From CAZOMR01 sp964580655 (GTDB taxonomy: Bacteria; RBG-13-61-14; CAZOMR01), in contig CAZOMR010000172.1 in the NCBI GenBank assembly GCA_964580655.1, positions 1 to 7,399 of the forward strand: a DNA stretch of 7,399 nt, in the 5' to 3' direction. The number at the start of each line of letters is the position of its first letter. Position 1 is the first letter of the stretch. This document shows, piece after piece, positions 1 to 5,460 of the stretch. Below the pieces are notes generated by a model. It had not been told where the DNA came from. It was given only the letters and a program-made list of their open reading frames with translations, and did no database searches. Position numbers and translations under genes: made by a program.

Positions 1-42
1 ATTTGAAAAGGAGGCCCCGCTCAGCCTATATTAAAAGGGCCA

Positions 43-120
43 AACACGAGGCTTTCCCATCCAGGGGGAGGGTTAATAGTTTTTTAACAGCCCCCATTCC
101 CCAAGATTTTGAGTTACAAA
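43..120 (+). repeat. Structured dispersed repeat, copy 1 (core 64-95)
   Basis: Positions 65-93 match 3452-3480 at 27 of 29 bases, the two differences being transitions. Similarity continues downstream (GATTTTGAGTTACAAA at 105-120 resembles the bases at 3491-3507) and upstream (CACGAGG at 45-51 and 3394-3400). In this copy the core folds as a hairpin: GGGGG (64-68) pairs with CCCCC (91-95), and after a small internal loop GTTAA (72-76) pairs with TTAAC (84-88) around a 7-base loop. No transposase is linked to it, so it could be a REP/MITE-like element or a decayed mobile remnant. Strand is given only to match copy 2. Confidence 0.65.
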
Positions 121-392
121 TAGGGTTGTCCGGGGAGAGGGGAAATCAGTGCAGTCCAGATGGAGATTGGAATGGCGTCAATCCACGGCAAGATGATATA
201 ACCAACAGCTAATCCTGTAGCATTTTTACAACACACATCCGGGTTTTATGTCAATCTTGCCACAATTTAATTAAATAATCCGATAAGATAAAGGCGAATT
301 AAAAGCCCGGTTACCTGATGCGGCGAGTTTTATATCTAATTGTATTTATTGGCTTTTTTGGCCATGATCCTGCTTTTGCGTCAGTTTTTACA

Positions 393-413
393 GCCTGATT
401 TCTGGAATCGGGC
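393..413 (+). promoter_or_regulatory. Hairpin in the lpxC leader region
   Basis: GCCTGATT (393-400) pairs with AATCGGGC (406-413) around the 5-base loop TCTGG, giving an 8-bp stem with one G-T wobble. It sits 45 bases before the lpxC start codon and is followed by an AT-rich stretch with a short T run (ATAAATTTT). It might be an intrinsic terminator of upstream transcription or part of the lpxC mRNA leader. The T run is weak for a terminator, so the role is undecided. Confidence 0.35.
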
Positions 414-458
414 ATAAATTTTGCTTAATTAGACATAAAATTTAGGAAAATCAAGCAG

Positions 459-1385
459 ATGCATGAACAAAGAACCATAAAGGCCCCTGTGGAGATTCAA
501 GGGGTTGGGCTTCATTGTGGAAAAGATGTAAAGATAACCATTCAGCCTGCGGAGGTTGAGAGCGGGATCAGGTTTATCCGGTCCGATTTGAACAAGCTGG
601 TGGAAATCCCTGCGCATGTTGAGAATATCAGGAAGACGCTCAATGCATCCACATTGGGCATAAACGGCATAAGCATTGGCACGGTGGAACATCTCATGGC
701 CGCGTTTTACGGGCTTGGGATTGATAATGCGCGAGTGGAGGTGGATGGCCCGGAGGTTCCTATCCTGGACGGCAGTGCCCAGGGATACATCAGTGGTCTT
801 CACAGAGTCGGGGTAAAGAGGCAGAAGAGATTCAAGCGGTTCATTCTCATTCGCCGGCCCGTGGCGGTAAAGGAAGACGGCAAGTTTGCAGAGTTGCATC
901 CTGCGGAAGAACTTCGCATAAAGTGCACCATCTCCTATGACCATCCCCTGCTCAGCTATCAGAGTTACGAGTTCAATTTCTCCGAATCCGATTTCGAGAA
1001 GGAAATCGCTCCGGCCCGAACCTTTGGATTCCTCCATGAGCTGGATTGGCTTCGCAAGAACGGACTCGCAAAAGGCGGCTCGCTTGAAAACGCGATCATC
1101 ATCGGAAAGCAGAGCATTTTGAACCCTGGGCTGATGCACTACCACGACGAGTTCGTGCGCCATAAAATCCTGGACACGCTCGGAGACCTCATGTTGCTCG
1201 GAGGACCGGTCATCGGAAGATTCATCGGATTCCGGTCCGGACATACACTTAACCTCAAGTTGGTAAAAACCCTGCTGGAGAATCCGGACAACTACGAGGT
1301 TATAGAGGCCTATCCGCCAGAGGCCGCAAAACAGAACGGCTTCAAGACGCCACGCTGGATCACTCCCCCCTCGCCCGCGTCCTGA
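459..1385 (+). CDS. lpxC: UDP-3-O-acyl-N-acetylglucosamine deacetylase (LpxC)
   Basis: LpxC is the zinc-dependent cytoplasmic enzyme that removes the acetyl group from UDP-3-O-acyl-GlcNAc, the committed step of lipid A synthesis. The 308-residue product has the normal family length (about 305) and the two-domain LpxC layout. It opens with the typical QRTIKAPVEIQGVGLHCGK start, which supports this ATG. The first motif, GTVEHLMAA, gives the general base Glu77 and zinc ligand His78. The second, RHKILDTLGD, gives zinc ligands His235 and Asp239. The SGHTLN motif gives catalytic His262 (E. coli His265). A modest AGGA lies 11 bases before the ATG, which suggests average translation. The gene stands alone: no lpxA, lpxD, fabZ or division genes are next to it, and the downstream gene is convergent. 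In E. coli LpxC levels are set by FtsH proteolysis; nothing here shows whether that applies. Everything essential is intact. Confidence 0.98.
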   Translation: MHEQRTIKAPVEIQGVGLHCGKDVKITIQPAEVESGIRFIRSDLNKLVEIPAHVENIRKTLNASTLGINGISIGTVEHLMAAFYGLGIDNARVEVDGPEVPILDGSAQGYISGLHRVGVKRQKRFKRFILIRRPVAVKEDGKFAELHPAEELRIKCTISYDHPLLSYQSYEFNFSESDFEKEIAPARTFGFLHELDWLRKNGLAKGGSLENAIIIGKQSILNPGLMHYHDEFVRHKILDTLGDLMLLGGPVIGRFIGFRSGHTLNLKLVKTLLENPDNYEVIEAYPPEAAKQNGFKTPRWITPPSPAS

Positions 1386-1558
1386 GAATTTTTTTCATTC
1401 TTCTCTTGTTAAACCTCGCTGAAAATTCGACCCTGATTCTCTTTTAACCAGTGCCCGAAACTCCTTATGTTTTAACCCAAACAATGCAGTTGCCCCTTTC
1501 CGATTTAGAATAGGGATGTTATCTAAAATCAATCCTTATTCTTAGGAGGGATAAAACG

Positions 1559-1633
1559 ATGGGTCTAAATTCTAGCAGAAACCTGGGCGCCTGTCACATC
1601 GTCCCATCTTCGCCTTACCTGAAGATTACATAA
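1559..1633 (+). other. Strong ribosome-binding site with a 24-codon ORF
   Basis: AGGAGGG at 1544-1550 stands 8 bases before an ATG at 1559, as good a translation start as any in the window. The frame it opens is only 24 codons long and stops at TAA 1631-1633, overlapping the last codons of the convergent symporter gene by 19 bases. The peptide (starting MGLNSSRNLGACHIV) resembles nothing I know. It may be a true small protein, a remnant start of a gene lost by rearrangement at the symporter 3' end, or chance. No promoter is evident just upstream. Confidence 0.25.
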
Positions 1634-3135
1634 AGCGCCACAGTGACCGCGATAGTTATTGCGCCCCAGACCTTGGCCCCCCGGCTTGCGGTAAGGTTGA
1701 TGTTTGTTCTGACCGGGAGTTCCACGGGTCTGGCCAGGGGTTTTATCAAGGTCACCGCTGTCATGTAGACCCACAGCACAAGCACAGTCACGGCCATGGC
1801 ATTAAGGAAAGCCCCCGGCATAAGCCGCAGGCAGAGCCCGTAAACCGGGACGGTAAGAATTAGAGCGCCCACTGCGGACAGGGGAGGAGCTTTCTTTATA
1901 ACAAGCCCGAATATGAACACGGCCACTATACCGGGAGACACGAAGCCCCAGACCATCTGGATGTATTCGAACACGCCCTTGAACTTGGCCAGGTAAGGCG
2001 CCCACAGACATCCGATAATCACGAACACGCCTGTCATTATCCGGCCTATCAGGATAAGCCTGCGTGGCTCGGCATGAGGCCGGAGATAGCGCTTATAGAG
2101 GTCAATGGTAAAGATGGTGGCCGCGGAATTGAGCATGGAGTCGAGCGAGCTCATCACCGCTCCGAACAGCGCCGCGAACATGATCCCCCGAAGCCCGGCT
2201 GGAAGGATCTTCTTGATCATGAACGGGTAGGCCTGGTCCGCATGGGGAATCTCGGACCCGAAAAGCTGGAAAGCCATGATCCCTGGAAAAATTATTATGA
2301 AGGGTATTAAGAGCTTGATCCAGGCGGCCAGGATGATGCCCCGCTGACCTTCGGCCAGGCTCTTGGCACCCAGGGTGCGCTGGGTGATAAACTGGTTAAG
2401 GCCCCAGTAGAAGATGTTTGGAATCCAGATGCCAGCCAGCAGAATGGTCCAGGGCATAGTGGGATGATCAGCCGGCAGGATGGTGTGAAGCTTGTCCGCT
2501 GAATTCTCGAGAAAAACTCCCACTCCACCTACAGCCTTGAAGCCAAGCACTGTCACGATCGCGCCGCCGATCAGCAGTGCGGCACCCTGAAGAAGGTCCG
2601 ACCAGACCACCGCCTTCAAGCCCCCGTATACGGTATACGCGCCAGCGAGAATCCCGATCAGCCAGATGCCCTTGACCAGGCTGATGCCGAAGACGGTGTT
2701 CAGGGCCAGTGCGCCAGAGTAGAGCACAGCCGCAATGGCCACGACCACATAAGCCACCATCATGTACAAAGCCATGATGGCCCGGGCTGTCGCGTTGAAA
2801 CGGTACTCCAGGTATTCCGGGATGGTGTAGATGCCGCTCTTTAAAAATCTCGGAAGCAAAAACAGGGCCACGAATACCAGCGTGATGGCCGCTATCCACT
2901 CGTAGCTCGCAATGGCAAGGCCCATCCCGAATCCCTCGCCTGCCATGCCAACGAAATGCTCGGTAGAGATGTTGGAAGCGATCAGCGAGAACCCGATCAG
3001 CCACAAGCTCAAACCCCGCCCAGCCAGGAAATAGTCCTCTGTGCTCTCCTGCTTGCGAGAGGCATATAGCGAGATGAAAATTACCGTGGCAATAAAAATC
3101 ACAAATGCGGAATAATCAAGCCAACTGAACTCCAT
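1615..3135 (-). CDS. Sodium/solute symporter, SGLT-like (SSS family)
   Basis: This is an inner-membrane Na+-coupled transporter of the SSS family (TC 2.A.21), 506 residues, with around 13-14 hydrophobic segments and no periplasmic domain. The start at 3135 is chosen because AAGGAGG (3147-3141) lies 5 bases before it; an upstream in-frame ATG at 3168 lacks this and would add 11 residues. Family signatures are clear: DYFLAGRGL (34-42), SNISTEHFVGM (54-64), IASYEW (75-80), NIFYWGLNQFITQRTL (240-255) and SSLDSMLNSAATIFTIDLY (329-347). Compared from memory with Vibrio vSGLT and human SGLT1, sugar-pocket positions His60, Glu79, Asn240, Tyr243, Lys274 and Gln393 are retained, as are the Na2-site serines Ser329/Ser330. 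That points to a sugar or polyol rather than proline or pantothenate. It is divergent from the GH39 gene and may import its product. The exact substrate is unknown. Confidence 0.94.
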   Translation of the reverse strand: MEFSWLDYSAFVIFIATVIFISLYASRKQESTEDYFLAGRGLSLWLIGFSLIASNISTEHFVGMAGEGFGMGLAIASYEWIAAITLVFVALFLLPRFLKSGIYTIPEYLEYRFNATARAIMALYMMVAYVVVAIAAVLYSGALALNTVFGISLVKGIWLIGILAGAYTVYGGLKAVVWSDLLQGAALLIGGAIVTVLGFKAVGGVGVFLENSADKLHTILPADHPTMPWTILLAGIWIPNIFYWGLNQFITQRTLGAKSLAEGQRGIILAAWIKLLIPFIIIFPGIMAFQLFGSEIPHADQAYPFMIKKILPAGLRGIMFAALFGAVMSSLDSMLNSAATIFTIDLYKRYLRPHAEPRRLILIGRIMTGVFVIIGCLWAPYLAKFKGVFEYIQMVWGFVSPGIVAVFIFGLVIKKAPPLSAVGALILTVPVYGLCLRLMPGAFLNAMAVTVLVLWVYMTAVTLIKPLARPVELPVRTNINLTASRGAKVWGAITIAVTVALYVIFR

Positions 3136-3170
3136 TAACCCCTCCTTTATATATGACAATCCTATCACAA

Positions 3171-3176
3171 ATTATA
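3171..3176 (-). promoter_or_regulatory. Possible -10 box of the symporter gene
   Basis: On the minus strand this reads TATAAT, a perfect match to the sigma-70 -10 consensus, 35 bases upstream of the symporter start codon and 23 bases upstream of its Shine-Dalgarno. No good -35 hexamer exists at 16-18 bases spacing and there is no TG extension, so either an activator assists or the match is chance in AT-rich DNA. Confidence 0.3.
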
Positions 3177-3232
3177 CTGGGGGGTAAAATCGCATGAGTC
3201 GAGACCATGGAAAGGATCAGGATAAACCACCC

Positions 3233-3253
3233 GGCTAGCCAGATCGTCCGGAC
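3233..3253. promoter_or_regulatory. Pair of 8-bp palindromes, possible operator
   Basis: GGCTAGCC (3233-3240) and GTCCGGAC (3246-3253) are both perfect palindromes, separated by 5 bases (AGATC), so their centres are 13 bases apart. They lie about 100 bases upstream of the symporter start, beyond its possible -10 box, where an activator might bind. The two palindromes differ in sequence, which argues against two copies of one site. No regulator gene is in the window. Confidence 0.2.
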
Positions 3254-3360
3254 AAATGCCACTTGAAAAACCGCAGGAATCCTTATATTGTCTTATTATC
3301 ACTCCGTGCACTATATGGTTTACATTTTTTGATCTTTGTTGCTTCAACTTTTCCCTCCCT

Positions 3361-3507
3361 TTGCTACTCTGCGTAGTAGCCTACGCTACGAAGCACGAGG
3401 ATGGCAGGGAATTAAGTCACCGACGCGCCAAAGCCGCTATGGCGACGGCGCGGGGAGGGTTAATAGTTTTTCAACAGTCCCACACTTTCCGATTTTTAGA
3501 TTCAAAA
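3361..3507 (+). repeat. Structured dispersed repeat, copy 2 (core 3452-3480)
   Basis: The core matches positions 65-93 at 27 of 29 bases. Here GGGA (3453-3456) pairs with TCCC (3478-3481); the inner GTTAA arm has one mismatch to TCAAC. Relative to copy 1, about 38 extra bases lie between the shared CACGAGG and the core, and these form their own hairpin: CGCGCC (3424-3429) pairs with GGCGCG (3447-3452). Just upstream, GCGTAG (3371-3376) and CTACGC (3381-3386) form a perfect 6-bp stem with a 4-base loop. The element is thus a chain of three hairpins in an otherwise AT-rich spacer. No open frame or transposase belongs to it. The outer limits are approximate. Confidence 0.65.
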
Positions 3508-3694
3508 GGCATCCTGGCCAGGACAGTGAGCAGGACTTTCAAATCGTGTTAGGGATACCATAAACACAAAACAGATACAACACTCCATGTTCCATGTCTT
3601 TTACAAAAGCTTGGTCTTTTGATAATAGTTTAAAATACTGGCATGCTGAAAGAGAGTTGATGAAATTCACTCAGAGGAACAAGGAGGAAATGGC

Positions 3695-5353
3695 ATGAGC
3701 AGGCGAGTTTTCTGGATGTCAGGATTAATAGCATGGCCCTTGATTGCCATGGGATGCGGGGCAGGCTACAAGATTCCGGAGATCTCAGGGAATTCTGTCA
3801 AAGTGCCGATAGTCGTGGACGCCTCGCAGTCGGCAGGGATGCTTGATCACTCCTGGGAGGTTATTGCGGGGTCCGGGCATGGCGGACTTTATGTAAGAGA
3901 GGGCTGGTCAGAGCGAACCCTTGTTCATCTTGCTGATGTCCATGAGAATCTGGGCATCCAGATGGTCAGGTTTCACGGCATTTTCGGGGATGAGGTTGGC
4001 ATCTACCGGGGCCCTGGCAGGTATGATTTTTCAAGACTTGACAGGGCCTATGACGGGGTCCTGGCCGCAGGCGTAAAGCCCTTCATCGAGCTGAGCTTCA
4101 CGCCCAGGGAGCTTGCATCCGGCATGGCCAGGGGGTTTCCGTTCGGATACAAGCCCTATATCTCTCCTCCGGAGAGTTATGAGGAATGGGGAAACATGGT
4201 TCAGGCCTTTGCCCGGCACCTGGTTGAGAGGTATGGTCTGAAGGAGGTCAAGACATGGTATTTCGAGGTCTGGAATGAGCCCAATCTTCCCGTGTTCTGG
4301 GGCGGAGACATGGATGATTACTTCCGGCTGTATGATGTGACTGCAAAGGCGATCAAGTCCGTGCATCCGGACCTTCAGGTGGGCGGACCATCCACTTCAC
4401 AGGCGGCCTGGATATGGGAGTTCCTCGTTCATTGCCAGGATGAAAACCAGCCTCTGGATTTTATAAGCACACACGGCTATTACAATGAAAACACCTCAAA
4501 GCTAATGAAGCAGGCGAATAAAGCAGGCGTGGAATTCGAGAGGGAACAAAGGCCGGGATTCTTTTATGATGAGGTCCGGCTTATTAACGAGATCATGGAT
4601 AAATCTCGGCTCGGAAGGCTTCCACTTTATATCACCGAGTGGAACAGCTCTATCGCCTATTCCTACAAGATGCCCAGCATCTTTGTTTCCTGGCCCAATG
4701 ACCACGACCTTCCCAATGATGCGGCATTCATGTGCAAGGCGGTGAAGGATGTCAATGGATACACTGATGGCTTCTCGCACTGGACCTATTCTGATGTATT
4801 CGAGGAGTGGAGTCTGCCCGGGAAACGCTGGCCGGTAAAAAGGGGTGCGTTTCATGGAGGGTTCGGAGTTATCACGATTGACGGAATTCACAAGCCCTCA
4901 TACCATGCCTTCGCTTTCCTGCATAAGATGGGCAAAGACCTCGTTAAGACCGAGGTGCAAAGCCCGAGAAAAGGGCTTGATGCCATGGCCACACTGGATT
5001 CAGAAATTTTGAGTGTGCTTGTATGGTACTGGCTGGATACATTATTTGAAAAAGAGACCGGCGGGCCCGAGGCTGTGGTTACACTGCGCCTTGAAAACCT
5101 GCCTGTGGAATTGATTGGAAAAAATATCTACGCTTACAGGATAGACACCAGGCACGGCAATACATTTGAAGAATGGCTCAACATGGGAAAGCCAGGAAAA
5201 CTTACACGCAGGCAGGTCGCGCGGCTCAAAGAAATAAGCGACAGCACCATCCGATCACAAGACCTGGACCGGAATATTGAAGGCTCCAACATGACCATTG
5301 AATTCTCACTTCCCCCGGCTGGGGTGGTCTTTATCTCAACCCAGGGGCCTTAA
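3695..5353 (+). CDS. Glycoside hydrolase family 39 lipoprotein (beta-xylosidase-like)
   Basis: This 552-residue protein is a clan GH-A retaining glycosidase, predicted to be exported and lipid-anchored. Residues 1-20 form a signal peptide ending in IAMG before Cys21; the lipobox is imperfect (Ala at -3, Met at -2). The (beta/alpha)8 barrel starts near 45 with the GH39-typical LDHSWEVIAGSGH and VRFHGIFGDE (His94) stretches. FEVWNEPN gives acid/base Glu195, preceded by Asn194. ISTHGYY contains His260. LYITEWN gives nucleophile Glu315. The 120-residue spacing between the two glutamates is close to the 117 known from the Thermoanaerobacterium xylosidase. The C-terminal beta domain (about 410-550) carries YRIDTRHGN...W...MG, as in xylosidases. 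The start is fixed by AAGGAGG (3681-3687), 7 bases upstream; the earlier ATG at 3690 stops after two codons. GH39 also includes alpha-L-iduronidases and exopolysaccharide enzymes such as PslG, so xylose specificity is not certain. Confidence 0.93.
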   Translation: MSRRVFWMSGLIAWPLIAMGCGAGYKIPEISGNSVKVPIVVDASQSAGMLDHSWEVIAGSGHGGLYVREGWSERTLVHLADVHENLGIQMVRFHGIFGDEVGIYRGPGRYDFSRLDRAYDGVLAAGVKPFIELSFTPRELASGMARGFPFGYKPYISPPESYEEWGNMVQAFARHLVERYGLKEVKTWYFEVWNEPNLPVFWGGDMDDYFRLYDVTAKAIKSVHPDLQVGGPSTSQAAWIWEFLVHCQDENQPLDFISTHGYYNENTSKLMKQANKAGVEFEREQRPGFFYDEVRLINEIMDKSRLGRLPLYITEWNSSIAYSYKMPSIFVSWPNDHDLPNDAAFMCKAVKDVNGYTDGFSHWTYSDVFEEWSLPGKRWPVKRGAFHGGFGVITIDGIHKPSYHAFAFLHKMGKDLVKTEVQSPRKGLDAMATLDSEILSVLVWYWLDTLFEKETGGPEAVVTLRLENLPVELIGKNIYAYRIDTRHGNTFEEWLNMGKPGKLTRRQVARLKEISDSTIRSQDLDRNIEGSNMTIEFSLPPAGVVFISTQGP

Positions 5354-5447
5354 ATAAAGCCTGTTAAGTCCTAAGTGGAGCAATGAATAAAAAGTCTTTT
5401 ATTAGCCTGGAAGATATGGTAGGAATAGACTTTAATCTAATGGAGAT

Positions 5448-5454
5448 GGAGGGG
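5448..5454 (+). promoter_or_regulatory. Ribosome-binding site deciding the CocE-type hydrolase start
   Basis: GGAGGGG lies 6 bases before the ATG at 5461. The longer in-frame ATG at 5383 has only GGAG two bases away, too close to serve well, and would place 26 mostly polar residues before the signal peptide. The start is therefore set at 5461. Confidence 0.8.
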
Positions 5455-5460
5455 AACAGG

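Larger units (their letters stand above)
1..458. other. Non-coding region upstream of lpxC
   Basis: No convincing gene lies here. An open frame of 69 codons covers 3-212, but its product is low-complexity and basic, matches nothing I recognise, and runs straight through the structured repeat, so I do not call it. The stretch contains the repeat copy (about 43-120), a 12-bp AT-only perfect palindrome ATTTAATTAAAT at 265-276, a weak long-range pairing of AAAAGCC (301-307) with GGCTTTT (351-357) followed by more T, and a compact hairpin at 393-413. From 213 onward the DNA is clearly AT-richer than the coding regions, which fits a promoter-bearing spacer. I could not find a -35/-10 pair with acceptable spacing. 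Confidence 0.6.
3136..3694. other. Divergent spacer between symporter and GH39 gene
   Basis: This 559-base stretch has no credible gene. Overlapping frames of 98 and 75 codons (3256-3552 and 3336-3563) read through the repeat in different phases and look spurious. It contains the symporter ribosome-binding site and a possible -10, two adjacent palindromes (3233-3253), the second structured repeat copy (3361-3507), a loose GTGTT/AACAC pairing (3546-3550 with 3563-3567), and the GH39 ribosome-binding site. Both flanking genes must be transcribed outward from it or from promoters inside the repeat region. Confidence 0.7.

Noticed and set aside
3..212. 69-codon open frame at the left edge
   Set aside because: It runs through the structured repeat, has low-complexity basic content and resembles no family; a related spurious frame appears at the second repeat copy.
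301..359. AAAAGCC/GGCTTTT terminator-like pairing followed by T run
   Set aside because: The loop would be 43 bases with no strong inner stem, so it is unlikely to act as an intrinsic terminator.
429..1244. 271-codon open frame antisense to lpxC
   Set aside because: It lies almost wholly opposite a certain lpxC, has no ribosome-binding site or recognisable domain, and is explained by codon bias of the true gene.
2468..3004. 178-codon frame on the minus strand within the symporter gene
   Set aside because: It is a same-strand shifted frame of the symporter, whose frame has continuous family motifs; the product is arginine- and glycine-rich as expected from frame-shifted GC-rich codons.
3219..3259. 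Sigma-54 site on the minus strand beginning TGGCA
   Set aside because: The required GC at the -12 position is missing at the fixed distance.
3256..3563. Overlapping frames of 98 and 75 codons in the divergent spacer
   Set aside because: They overlap in two phases across the repeat and hairpins, with no Shine-Dalgarno or family resemblance.
3611..3647. Possible -35/-10 ahead of the GH39 gene (TTGGTC or TTGATA with a downstream AT-rich hexamer)
   Set aside because: Neither -35 candidate has a -10 better than 4 of 6 matches at 16-18 bases spacing.
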